NCBI GenBank assembly: GCA_026874595.1
Contig: CM049309.1
Span: forward strand, 4,376,076-4,440,075
From: Sipunculus nudus
Taxonomy: Eukaryota > Annelida > Sipuncula > Golfingiida > Sipunculidae
Reading direction: 5' to 3'
DNA length: 64,000 bases
Part shown: piece by piece, positions 37,401 through 48,589 of the stretch
How the letters are laid out: each line of letters opens with the position of its first letter
Numbering within the stretch: position 1 is the stretch's first letter
The notes under the pieces: model-generated
The model's input: only the letters and a program-made list of their open reading frames with translations
Told to the model about the DNA's origin: nothing
Databases searched by the model: none
Made by a program: the position numbers and the translations under genes

Positions 37401-40400
37401 CATCAATTTTGTATATGATTTAGAGCTATGTGAGATCTATACACATGCAAAATTTCAAGGGGATACATTAAACCAGTCCTGAGATATAAGCATGGATGTG
37501 TGCAGCATAAACTTAAATGTAGGTGGTGCCACCTGCCACAAAATCGAGAAAGCTATCCAAGATGTATAATCATGCTAAATTTTAGGCAGATAAGTCAAAC
37601 CTCTACCGAGATATGAGGGACGAGATGGACGCTATGCAAAAATGGTTCCAGGTGGCGCCTCCAGTTTTGAATATAATTAAGAACTATGTGAGATCTATAC
37701 ACATGCCAGATTTCAAGGGGATACATCAAACCAGCCCTGAGATATTAGCATGGATGTCTGCAGCATAAACATAAATGTAGGTGCGCCACCTGCCACAAAA
37801 TCCAGAAAGCTATCCAAGATGGATAAACTTGCAAAATTTTAGGCAGATAAGACGAACCACTGCCGAGATTTGAGTAATTTTATCCCACGGCAGACAAACA
37901 GACGGATGCTGTGTAAAAATGGTTTTAGGTGGTGCCACCTGCCACAAAATCCAGAAAGCTATCCAAGATGGATAAACCTTCAATATTTTAGGCAGAAAAT
38001 TCAAACCACTACCCAGATATGAGTGATTTTATCCCTTGGCAGACAAACAGACGTACGCTGTGCTTAAATGGTTATAGGTGGTGCCACCAGTTTTGCATAT
38101 GATTAAAAATCCATGTAAGATCTATACACATGCAAATTTTCTGAAGGACACGTCAAACCAGTCTTAAAATATAAGCCTGTATTCTGCAGTCTAAACGTGA
38201 ATGTAGCTGGCGCCACCTATCATAAAACTAGAAAGCTATTCAAGATGTATACACATGCAAAATTTCAGATGGATAAGTTCAACCAGTGCAGAGATATGAG
38301 TGATTTTATCCCAAGGCAGATGAAGAGATGTAAGCCCTGCAAAAATGGTTGCAGGTGGCGCCAACATTTTTAGTGTATGTTATAAAGCTATCCAAGGTCT
38401 ACATTTGTACCTGAAATTTGGCATGTGTATACATCCTAGATAGCTTTCTTGATTTTATGACATGTGGCGCCATCTTAATTCACGTTCACGCTGCAGACAT
38501 CTATGCTTATATCTCTGGACTAGTTTGACGTATCTTCCTGAAAAATGCATGTGTTTAGATCTCACATAGCTCTTTATCATACAAGAAACTGCGGGCACCA
38601 CATGCAATTATTTTTGCACAGCGTTCATCTGTTAGTTTTGACTTGGGTTTAAATCACTCATATCTCAGCAGTTGTTTGACTTGTACTCCTGAAATTTGGC
38701 ATGCTTATACATCCTGGATAGCTTTCTTGATTTATGACAGGTGGCGCCACCTACATTCACATTCATGCTGTAGATATCCATGCTAATACCTCCATACTGG
38801 TTAATGTATTTTCCTGAAGTTTTGCATGTGTTTGGATCTCATATAGCTCTTTATCATACAAGAAACTGATGACACCACCTGAAATTTGGCATGTGTATGC
38901 ATCTTGGCTAGTTTCTCTTTCAAATTACAGGTGGCATCACCTACAGTCATGTTTACGTGGCAGACATCCATGCTAATATGTAACACATCTAACTATTTCC
39001 CCTTGCCACTCAATCCATGCCTCACTTCACCCGTCCTACTCTGATTTTGGCGGATACACGTAGTGGCTTGTCAACTACCTGTATTCAAGTTATATATTGA
39101 TATTATAAATATATTATTTAATATTTAAATTTTATATATTCTTAATATTTTTACAATGAATGTGCTGTATTTTCAAGCTTGGCTGCAGGGAAGAAGAAAA
39201 GATCCTCCAACTGAAGAGGTAAGTGAATCATGTATTGTTGTGATCATTAAGTAAACCAAAAACTCTAGAATTTCTTAATGTAACTGATGAATTCCAAGAG
39301 TCGTTACGTCTCACCTCAATTGTACTGTGTCTGCAGGGAGGAAAGAGAAACAATATCAGTCTGTTATAGATTCTGAAAGATTGCTTCAGTTACAAGTAAA
39401 AGACTGCAGGGACTTGACATTCATCTCTAAAATAAGTATTATGTGCTGTGATAAATTACCCTTAATGAATCCAGCTTGTTAGATTTCATTGGAAATCTAG
39501 ATATATATATATTTGTTCAATCAGGCAATTGATAAGTAAAGGTTGCAATATATAATGTGTCTCAGGAGAAATATTTACATAAACCTGTTGTCATCTGTTG
39601 GCTAATGTTGTAACTAATTGTAAATTATTGTATCATTAATATCCGAATATATCAGTCATGTACAAGACTATTCCAATGTCCCCACTTAAATGCTTATAAA
39701 ACTGCATCTTACTATGTTAAACAACAGCCTGTTTTTCTTTTGTTATAAAGTGATGCATTTGTTCTTGGTGGGTTAATCAGGATCCCTACAACCTGGATTA
39801 TTCTCCTTCACACTTGTGATCATTATTGATATTACATTGATGACATTGGTCTCCAGCTGAGAAGAGTATTCTGTTACACAATTCTCAATGAAAATTACTG
39901 GAGTGAGACTAAATAAAAATTTTGATACAGTATTTTACAACAGCTACCCCTTTTTGTGGAAACAGTTTATACTTTTTCTTTTAATCTTTTTCATAAAATG
40001 TACAGTAGCATCACTGGCATAATTTGAAGCTCTCTGATTGCAGGAGATTGAAAAGAATTTCATTAAGATGATACAAAGAAAACATAAAGCGAAAGAAGTG
40101 GATGCCAGAAATGTGGTAAACAATATTGATCATTTTTAAGGCTGTGTTGTCGGATGCCAGAAATGTGGTAAACGATATATTTATCATTTATAAGGCTGTG
40201 TTGTTGGATGCCAGAAATGTGGTAAACGATATATTTATCATTTATAAGGCTGTGTTGTTGGATGCCAGGAATGTGGTAAATGATATTTATCATTTATAAG
40301 GCTGTGTTGTCGGATGCAAGAAATGTGGGAAACGATATTAATCATTTATGAGGCTGTGTTGTCAGATGCCAGAAATGTGGAAAAAGGATATTTATCATTT

Positions 40401-42452
40401 ATATGGCTGTTGTCGGATGCCAGAAATGTTGTAAACAATATTTATCATTTATAAGGCTGTGTTGTCAGATGCAAGAAATGTGGTTAATTATATTTATTAT
40501 TTATAAGGCTGTGTTATCAGATGCCAGAAATGTGGTAAATTATATTTATCATTTATAAGGCTGTGTTGTCAGATGCCAGAAATGTGGTTAATTATATTTA
40601 TCATTTATAAGGCTGTGTTATCAGATGCCAGAAATGTTGTAAACAATATTTATCATTTATAAGGCTGTGTTGTCAGATGCAAGAAATGTGGTTAATTATA
40701 TTTATCATTTATAAGGCTGTGTTATCAGATGCCAGAAATGTGGTAAATTATATTTATCATTTATAAGGCTGTGTTGTCGGATGCCAGAAATGTGGTTAAT
40801 TATATTTATCATTTATAAGGCTGTGTTATCAGATGCCAGAAATGTGGTAAATTTTATTTATCATTTATAAGGCTGTGTTATCATATATCTGCAAACCAGG
40901 TCCTCATCCACATGTGTACATGCACTTTGTATTAAACAATTCATCAAATATGTCCTTACATAATTTGTAAAATTTTCTGACAGACTTGACACATGCCTCT
41001 GTTGATAATGCAAGTACACCACTGAATAATAATTTGCCAATATATTTTAACTGCACCCAGTTACCTGACCCAGAGGCTCTGCTGGAAAATGTGGTCATTC
41101 TTGCCATCTGCAAATCCCCAGAAGTGTTCTCTGATCCATTTTGTCCATTATTGCAGTTGCCCCTCCGGAGGGCACACATATTTATGTACACATAGTATTG
41201 GTTCATTCTCATAAAGAGGAATGCAGTATATTTACACACAAAGCAAATTTAACATTGAAACTGACTTTTTTCAGGTACAAGAAGAGCCTGATACTAAAAT
41301 CCTGCAAAATGGTAAGTGATGTATATCAGAGGCTTACTGGCTGTAATAATACACTGGTCAGCACACTGGTAGATTACAGCTAGTACAGTCATATCAATAT
41401 CTTGAGATATCTGTTTTATAAATATGTTTAGAATATTTGTAATACATTGAATTTATCAAATATATATTAGACTTTTATAGTAAAATGTCATTGGGTGAAG
41501 CAAGTAAACAATTAACAGGCGTCAGTCATCACTCTAAATGGTTCAGGTGACTGCATTGGCAATTAAAAAGTTTTGATTCACTCAAAACATATACAAGGTT
41601 TTATTTACACGCTGTGTTGGCTGACAAGTCAATCAAAATGCTGGTGATAAAATGTAATGCTTATGACATATTTGGCCATATTATAAGGCCAAAAAAATGT
41701 AGGGTTCTCAGGCACTGTTTATGTCAATTTAAATACCCCACCCCCACATCAAAATTTTGATTTTTAATAGAGACTTTCCAGTTTTGAGCTCCAGCCACTC
41801 AGACACTTTTTTCAAGAAGGTAAAATAATACAATTTTGATAAGATTTCCTTTGTTTAATATGTACTGCATTTACCTGTTAAGAAAAACAATTTGTTATTA
41901 TTACGCTTTTTCCTGATCAGATGACATTTTTATCAAGACATACCAAATAAGTAACAAAAAAAATTGCCCTCGTGCACTGATTTAATAAAAAAGTATCTGA
42001 GAACCAAACTTTTTTTTTGCCTAATATTCAGCTGCTTGTTCACCAATTTTCTGAAAAATTTATGTTTTCTTATCTCTTAAGATTACAAAAAGTTGCGTGT
42101 TAACTTAAGTCGGGAAGGCAGAGGCCTAGGGTCATTGCTAAAGCTTGGTTGCTCTATTCAGCAAAGCTAAAAATGTCTGTGGTATCAGTTCATCACCCCT
42201 ATCAGAGTTATTGATCATCACATTTGTCCTAACTGCTTTAAAAATGGATCCATCCCTGCAATATCCTAATAACATGTGTTAAGGGTTCTTACATGTGCCA
42301 GCTACATATTTACCATTTTCATTTTTTATTAATAGTAGTGGGCATTTCATGTACTTTTCTTTATTTCAGAATCAGTATTTCCAAAGTATGAGGAATATGA
42401 AATAAGTCCAGGGGAGTTCAGAAACAAGGCTGACAGGGAAAATAAAACATAA
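31402..42452 (+). CDS. NDUFAF2: NADH dehydrogenase (complex I) assembly factor 2, mimitin
   Basis: Six exons: 31402-31531, 36549-36638, 39178-39218, 40044-40115, 41275-41311 and 42370-42452 (stop TAA). They join in phase to 150 residues; human NDUFAF2 is about 169. The product is a mitochondrial matrix factor paralogous to complex I subunit NDUFA12 and helps late complex I assembly. Diagnostic segments are LLSQIWKNMRHTVRVG at the start, VGYDQRGNKYYERI, then PTEWMTWLQGRRKDPP and TEEEIEKN, aligning with the human DQFGNKYYY and IPTEW ... PPTMEEILKN blocks. The tail (KYEEYEISPGEF) is charged and less conserved. The start ATG has A at -3. Intron 1 uses a GC donor (GCAAGT); the others are GT-AG. 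Introns 1, 2 and 4 hold mobile elements or a minisatellite. The gene converges on SMIM15. An internal AATAAA precedes the stop, so the poly(A) site is unclear. Confidence 0.93.
31578..32036. mobile_element. MITE-like element with ~40-bp terminal inverted repeats
   Basis: The left end 31584-31627 (CAGTTGTGGCTCTG ... ACAGAGCCACAT) and right end 31998-32031 are reverse complements over about 40 bases. Each end is itself partly palindromic (TGGCTCTG/CAGAGCCA). A perfect hairpin (GGGGTCCCT, 5-base loop, AGGGACCCC) lies at about 31878-31900. No transposase is encoded. It lies 50 bases inside NDUFAF2 intron 1. The target duplication is unclear. Confidence 0.7.
32478..33405. mobile_element. Foldback element with hairpin-array ends
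   Basis: Two clusters of CACGAT...ATCGTG hairpins, 32485-32620 and 33235-33403, are inverted relative to each other. The outer ends read CCTATATACGCACGAT on the left and, as reverse complement, GGCTATACGCACGAT on the right. Individual hairpins include GCACGATATCGTGC (twice at left) and GCACGACAATATCGTGC (right). The core has a poly-C tract and no ORF of note. It lies within NDUFAF2 intron 1. Confidence 0.6.
32719..32760. repeat. Poly-C tract
   Basis: About 42 bases are almost entirely C (broken by TT, G and T), ending in a run of about 20 C. The complementary strand could form G-quadruplexes. The glycine/proline-rich ORFs over it are artefacts. Confidence 0.95.
33650..33678. repeat. Perfect palindrome, 13-bp arms
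   Basis: CCACAACTGTGAT, CGT, ATCACAGTTGTGG: 29 bases with perfect arms and a 3-base loop. The outer CAGTTGTGG matches the terminal sequence of the MITE at 31578-32036, so this could be two joined ends of a related element. GTCCAAGCAC follows closely, as it does beside the MITE. Confidence 0.8.
33700..36548 (+). other. Remainder of NDUFAF2 intron 1
   Basis: Short direct repeats (TGAATATAACTGTTT, twice) occur at 33709-33740. A 10-bp inverted repeat (GATGTCACAT ... ATGTGACATC) lies at about 34549-34575. ORFs, such as 35213-35569 (-), show no family signature. The intron ends TTTTTGTACAG. Confidence 0.5.
37095..39087. mobile_element. Long-TIR foldback element built of ~150-bp GGTGGCGCCACC repeats
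   Basis: The left end 37100-37230 (ATACGGGTAGTCGACAAGC, ATCCATCAAAATCAGAGT, GAGGCATGGATTGAGTGGCA, AGCATGGATGTCTGCAG) returns as reverse complement at 38965-39087. Inside, alternating ~150-base units carry GGTGGCGCCACC or close variants near 37247, 37395, 37525, 37650, 37780, 37926, 38075, 38206 and 38355. Units after about 38400 run in the opposite orientation (near 38461, 38740 and 38930). The element is thus two arrays meeting head to head, about 1.3 kb and 0.7 kb. It fills most of NDUFAF2 intron 2 and ends about 90 bases before exon 3. No protein is encoded. Confidence 0.8.
40101..40890 (+). repeat. 53-54-bp minisatellite derived from NDUFAF2 exon 4 and its splice donor
   Basis: About 15 units. 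The first unit is the end of exon 4 itself (GATGCCAGAAATGTG, then donor GTAAAC and 30 intron bases ending GGCTGTGTTGT). Every later unit repeats the exon end, the GGTAAAC or GGTTAAT donor position and the TATTTATCATTTATAAGGC spacer. Each unit has in-frame stops after the donor. The minus-strand ORF at 40063-40293 with repeated HISGI is a by-product. Confidence 0.9.
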
Positions 42453-42849
42453 GCAAGATGTGATTTTGTACAGCTGAAGCATATAATTGTAAATAATGTT
42501 TATTAAATTTATAATTCATGATAAATTGTTTTTATATTTTTGCAAGGACAGAGTTGTTGATGTTTTATGAGTGGAAGTGTAGCCTGGGCGAAATTTACTA
42601 ATTAAAAATATAAACTTTTGTTAGACTGCCTTCCATACATGCTGAATTTTATCTGTGAGGGACCCTGCATGCAGAGAGCCCCTGTCTACATGTTCTGGTC
42701 CCCACTTGTGGATGACCCATGGTTGGTTGATATGATTGGTTTGTTTTGATGAGTAAGAAATTGTTGCAAATAGTATTTTGTGATCTGACCATGAGTTTGA
42801 AACTAATATGTCAATCCAAACTAGAGTTACCATCTGGAAACAATTTTGT

Positions 42850-43195
42850 GGCCAGATGGCCCCTGTGACCTTGACTTTGACCTTGTGACCCCAAAATCAA
42901 TCAGATTCTTCTCCTATTGGCAGGTCAGCGATATGGTCAAAATGGAATGTTTGGGATGAAAAGTATGGCTTAAAATGCATCCATGATCCTCTGAAAATGT
43001 TGGTCCTCACCATCCTGTGACCTTGACCTTTGAACTCATGACCCCAAAATCAATACAGCTCTTGTGAAGTCTAGAGGTGGGTCACATATAAATCAAAGTT
43101 TGAAATCCATATGTCAATCCAAACTTGAATTATCATCAGGAAACAAGTTTCATGGATATACAGAAAGATGAACAGACAGACAGACAGGGTGATTA
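42850..43195 (+). repeat. Bivalve-type repeat rich in TGACCTTGACC half-sites
   Basis: The segment alternates GTGACCTTGACTTTGACCTT, GTGACCCCAAAATCAAT and, about 160 bases on, GTGACCTTGACCTTTGAACT and ATGACCCCAAAATCAAT. It ends with GAACAGACAGACAGACAGGG. From general knowledge, very similar repeats are abundant in bivalve genomes. It is non-coding. Confidence 0.6.
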
Positions 43196-43316
43196 ATGTA
43201 GGGCATCCACTTATTCATGCGGGGCTATAATAAACACAACAAGGTTTCAGGACACAGAAACAAGTGGCCCATGGGCCATGACGCTCAGCTAATTTTGACT
43301 GGGTGCTAATGTTTTT

Positions 43317-44750
43317 TAGCTCAGCTGACTATAAGTCATCTGAGCTATAGTCGTGGTCCATTGTCCGTCGTCCGTCCGTCTGTCCGTCCGTCCGTCCGTC
43401 CGTAGATGTGGCACGTTTTGAAACCGTAAGACCTAGGAATCCAAAATTCAGCATAATGTTAGATGTCCCCAAGATCTCCTACCAAGCCGAAAACTGGGTC
43501 TTTGCGACTTCATTCCTTTGAGAAATTAAGGAAAAACCTCAATTTTTTATTAAAAACCTATTTTCACACTTCAGGACTGCCTTATATCAAAACCACTCAT
43601 CTGTTTTTCCTCATATTTCCTATAAATAATCCTCAATATAATTCCTATGTACATGCCAGAAATTAGGTCTGTATTATATAATTTAAAAAAGTTATGGGCC
43701 CAAACATAATGCATTTTGTAAATAATCAGGAAAGAAATTTTATCACTTATCACAAAACTTGTTAAAGCCAAGCACTTTTTTTCCAGTTATATTACTTTTA
43801 TTAATCAAAATTAAATTGTATACCCAAAATTAGATCAAAATCTTTTAAATTTTTTAAAATATTAGCAAAAATAAAAAATTGGTACCTTAAATTTTGCCCA
43901 ACTTTGACCATGGCACGTTTTTTTGCTGTAACTGCTGTGGATTTAATTTTCACAGCATGTTTTTGTTAGCATTTCAACTGTTAACACCAAAACTTTGAAA
44001 CCAGTTGATCAAAAACTGTAGATTTTATTCAAGTTTTCAAGCACCATGTCACATATTGCTAGTGTTATGCAGTTTGCTAGAGCTCAACTCCCGAGCTACA
44101 GCTCTAAGTTCCTTAAATTTGGCATACAGTTAGATTTCTCCAAAATCCCCTACCATGCCAAGAATTTGGTCACTAGGACTTAATTCCTTCGAGATATCAA
44201 TGAAAAACTTCATTTTTCCATCAAAAACTCATTGTTACTTTTAAGACTGCCTAATATCAAAACCACTGATCTGACTTTGATCATATATAATATACATATT
44301 TTTCTATACATTCGCTATGCACATGCCAGAAATGATGTCAGTATTGTGTATTTTTTAAGTTATGGGCCCAAACATAATGCACTTTGTAAAAAATCAAGAA
44401 ATTTATTTACTCCCTTAACAAGGGCATTGCTGAAGCTAGAGATTTTATTGTCAGGGATGTAACATTATTTAATCAAGATTCAATTGAATACCCAAAATTA
44501 GTTATGAATTTTTCAAATTTTATAAGTTATTAGTATAAATATAAAATTAGTACCTTAAATTTTGCCCAACTGTGACCATGGCACGTTTGTTTCCTGAGAG
44601 CACTGTTGATATAATTTTCATATCATGCACACATAAGGATTTCAGCTTTTAATTTAGAAAGCTGAAAGAAATTGGCCAAATATTGTAGCTTTTATTAATG
44701 TTTTTTATGAGACCCTGTCAGTCTTTGGCTCTCTCCAGCCCCTCTTGAGT
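43317..44750 (+). repeat. AGCTCAGCTGAC repeat with (CCGT)n, copy 1
   Basis: It starts with an imperfect hairpin (AGCTCAGCTGACT, ATA, AGTCATCTGAGCT) and a (CCGT)n stretch at 43369-43402. Two related ~680-base units follow (from about 43405 and 44085). Each contains GGCACGTTT, AATTCAGCATAATGTTAGAT-like, TATCAAAACCACT and GTTATGGGCCCAAACATAAT. The ORFs inside are not conserved between units. Confidence 0.75.
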
Positions 44751-45084
44751 CACCTGTATGTTGACCTTGTTGACCTTTCATCAAATTATGCACGCTTGAG
44801 GCGAGAATCCAGGCAGCTTATGGCCAGCCACAGTTGATCCAGGTGTCCAACCCAACTCATCTAGTAGTTTTAACCAACAACATAACAATAAACAATAAAT
44901 TAATAAATTTTTCTTGGTTTTTAATAACAAATTAAAGAAAAATAGAAAAGAAATTTGTTAGTTAATAATAACAGGAAATTAACTTGCAGTTACTGATGAT
45001 ATAAGAATCTTGTATCGATGGGTAGAATGTCACATATTCCAAATAACACCATGCAGTCACCTATGGCATTTTTCAGTTCATTTT

Positions 45085-45830
45085 TAGCTCAGCTGACTAT
45101 AAGTCATCTGAGCTATAGTCGTGGTCCATTGTCCGTCGTCCGTCCGTCTGTCCGTCCGTCCGTCCGTCCGTCCGTCCGTCCGTCCGTAGATGTGGCACGT
45201 TTTGAAACCGTAAGACCTAGGAATCCAAAATTCAGCATAATGTTAGATGTCCCCAAGATCTCCTACCAAGCCGAAAACTGGGTCTTTGCGACTTCATTCC
45301 TTTGAGAAATTAAGGAAAAACCTCAATTTTTTATAAAAATCCTATTTTCACACTTCAGGACTGCCTAATATCAAAACCACTCATCTGTTTTTCCTCATAT
45401 TTACCATAAATATTCCTCTATATAGTTCCTATGTACATGCAAGAAATTAATTTTGTAAAGTATAAATTCTTTAAGTTATGGGCCCAAACATAATGGACTT
45501 TGTAAAAAATCAGGAAAAATAATAACTCACTTAACATGAAAAATTTTGACACTAGAGTCTATTTTCTCAAGTATATAACTATGTTTAATTAAGATTCAAT
45601 TGTTTACCGAAAATTAGATCTGAATTTTGTAAATTTTTTAAGTTATTAGCTTAAAAAAAAATCAGTACCTTAAATTTTGCCCAACTTTGACCATGGCACG
45701 TTTTTTTCCTGTAAGCACCATTGATTTAATTTTCACAGCATGTAAACATAAATATTTAGTTTGTCTAAATCTGAAATTTGAAAATAAAAGCTTGAAAATT
45801 AAGCTAGTTATTGATTTTTTTTTCTGTAGT
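45085..45830 (+). repeat. AGCTCAGCTGAC repeat with (CCGT)n, copy 2
   Basis: The first 250 bases are nearly identical to 43317-43570, including the start hairpin; the (CCGT)n stretch (45138-45187) is longer. It holds one ~680-base unit instead of two. The serine/proline-rich ORF at 45018-45305 is created by the CCGT tract. Confidence 0.8.
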
Positions 45831-46920
45831 CACTTGCTTTGATTACAGATGCAGGGTCCCACTCCAGGTCACTGGAAGTCAGCTATGCCAGGGTTTCTGA
45901 TTTGTTACAGTCCCTGCTGTGACAGGTGTACAGTTATTCTCATATCACCACCCCAATCACCCCCCAACCCACCAAGTGTTATGCACTAATTGTTGTTATT
46001 GTTTTCACTGTACTTCCTTAATTGTAATGTTGTTTCCACTCCGATATGCAAAAACTGTCCTTGAAAAAATAATTCATGGTGTAATCAAGAAGATGCAATG
46101 TTGTGTAATGTAGCATTTTTAAAAAAATCAATTTTCTTTTAAATGAATTCAACAAATATAATTGAACCCATCAGTATGCTTAAATTATTATAAAATATGA
46201 AGCACATTATGGATAAATAAAGACACAATTAAAAATTGTGAAATCTAAATCAAGTATTATTTTTAGATATTTATTGTTTTGCAGATTTAAAAGATATATT
46301 TTTGTGGTAAAAAATAAATAAACATTTGTATGCATGATATGGTGTTATCTGACAAGATTGAGATTTATGATGATGCAGTTGAGAATTATGAATCAACTTT
46401 TATATTCAGATATATATGTTAAATTGGAAATGTATAGAAATATAAACTTAAATTAGAAAATAATTGATGTGATAAAAAAAATGAGGATTAAATACAAACA
46501 TTTGTTCATTATTTTCCTGCCTCAGCAGAATTTGAGATCAGGCTTTGTTTGCCCCGTTTTATTTTGTTTATTAGCTCTATTTCAACTGTATACATTTCAT
46601 TAAAAAAATACATATATATTTAATAATATATATTATACAAAAAAATAGATCCAATTGAACAAATGTGTTAACTACTGAAATGTCAACAGTTAATCGAAAA
46701 ACCAACTAATGATCAGGGTAATAGTACAGATCATTTGTTCACAAACTGCTCACATGCTTTAGTTTTAACATTAGGAAACACATGGTCAGGTCACAAAATA
46801 TTTTTTGCAACAATTTCTTGCTCATCAATACAAACCAATCATATAAACCAACCATGGCCTTTATTACCTCTTCCTCTTACACTTTATCTCCATTTGATAT
46901 TATTTTAGATTTTTACCTTC
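45831..46920. other. Unannotated AT-rich stretch
   Basis: No gene signal was recognised. It contains the right arm of the wide inverted repeat (46773-46857). Confidence 0.3.
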
Positions 46921-46921
46921 A

Positions 46922-48580
46922 AGGTTAACGTCAGCTGAGCACAGTGACCCATAGGTCCCTTGTTTATTAATGTTATATATTGTCTGTGAGAATAGCCTAT
47001 GGCTAAAATGGACAGAAAATAAAAATTTCAGGATTCATAGGAGACCTTCCCAGGACCCCCATGGATTTCACAATAGAGGGTTCCAAGGAAAATGGATCAA
47101 TTTGTACCTTGTCTGTCTGAGTGCTCAAAATCATGTTTCTGGTCCATAGCTAGCCGAATATAGGTCACAAAGATCCAATTTCAGGTGTCCATGGAGAATT
47201 GCCAAGGATTTCCATGAATGTCATGTTAGAAGAGTCTAGGGCTTATTGATACAATATGTGCCTTGTCTGTCTGGGTGTGCAAAACCATTTTCAAGCCCAT
47301 ACAATACAGGTCACCATGACCTAATTTCAGGTTTCCAAAGTCACTTGACTGGGACCTCCCTGAATTTTATGTTAAAGTATTCTAGGCTTAATGGATACAC
47401 TTTGTTCCCTGTCTGACTGTCTGGGTGCTTATATGACATCTTTTCTGGTAGGTTGTAAAATATAGGTCATTGTGACCTAATTTCAGTTTCCAAGGACACT
47501 GACCAAGGACATCTCACAGTCAGAATGTTACATTAGAAGATTCTAGGCCTAGCAGATACAATGTGTGCCCTGGCTGACTGTCCAGGTGCTTATATGACTT
47601 CTTTCCTAAAAAGTCACAAAATATTGGTCATGGTGACCTAATTTCAGTTTTTCCACAGACATTTACTTATGACGTCTCAGAATGTAACATTACAAGATTC
47701 TAGACCTAACAAATACAATGTGTGCCCTGCCTGAATTTCTGGGTGCTCAAAATCCTGATTTCAGCCTGTAGGTCACAAAATGTAGGTCACCATGACCTAA
47801 TTTCAGGTTTCCAAGGAGATTTGCCTAGGACCTCCAAGGATGTTGCATTAGAAGATTCTAAACCTAAAAGGATAAGATTTGTCACCATATGACATTTAGG
47901 GTTTTCAAACATAATTTTCCTATAGGTCACAGAATAAAGGTCACAGTGACCTAATTTCAGGTTCCCAAGGATATTTGCCTAGGACTTCTCTTAATGTCAT
48001 GATGGAGGATTCTAGGCCTTATCAATTCAATTTGTTCCCTGTCTGACTGTCTTGATGCTAAAAACCATGTTTTCGGCCTGTAGGTCATAAAATATAGGTC
48101 ACCATGACCTAATTTCAGGTTTCCAAGGAGATCTGTATAGAAACTCCCAGTAAATTGTGTTAGAAGATTCTAGGCCTCACAGATATGATTTGTCCCTATC
48201 TGACATTCAGGGTGCTCCTATGACATCTTTTCCCTGTAAGTCGCGAATATAGGTCACAGTGACCTAGTTTCAAGTTTCCAAGGACATTTGCCTAGGATCT
48301 CCCAAAATATCAGGTTAGAGGTTTCTACACCTAATGGATACAATTTGTGCCCCATCTGACTATCTTGGTGCTCAAACTCATGTATTCAGCCCGTAGGTCA
48401 AAACATATAGGTCACCATGACCTAATTTCAGGTTTCCAAGGAGAATTGCCCAGGAACTCCCTGGATGTACAGTTAGAAGTTTCTAGGTTATGATATGTGC
48501 CCTATTAACGGACAGACAGCCGTCCGACAAAGGGTGATCACTATAGCTTAAATGACTTACAGTCATCTGAGCTAAAAACC
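46922..48580 (+). repeat. ~155-bp tandem array with ERE-like palindromes (array 2)
   Basis: Same unit as array 1, about nine copies, with AGGTCA-N3-TGACCT near 47306, 47465, 47627, 47785, 47938, 48097, 48251 and 48410. The units at 47938-47952 and 48251-48265 contain AGGTCACAGTGACCT exactly. The left edge has CAGCTGAGC ... GACCCATAGGTCCC and the right edge GTCATCTGAGCTAAAAA, as in the other elements here. Confidence 0.8.
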
Positions 48581-48589
48581 ACAGTTGCA

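Larger units (their letters stand above)
42717..46857. repeat. Widely spaced inverted repeat, ~85-bp arms
   Basis: 42717-42800 (CATGGTTGGTTGATATGATT, then AAGAAATTGTTGCAAAT, TTTTGTGATCTGACCATG) is the reverse complement, with a few mismatches, of 46773-46857. The arms enclose about 4 kb of other repeats, so they may mark an old element later filled by insertions. Confidence 0.55.

Noticed and set aside
40063-40293. Minus-strand ORF with repeated HISGIQQHSLINDKYI
   Set aside because: It is the reverse reading of the exon 4 minisatellite.
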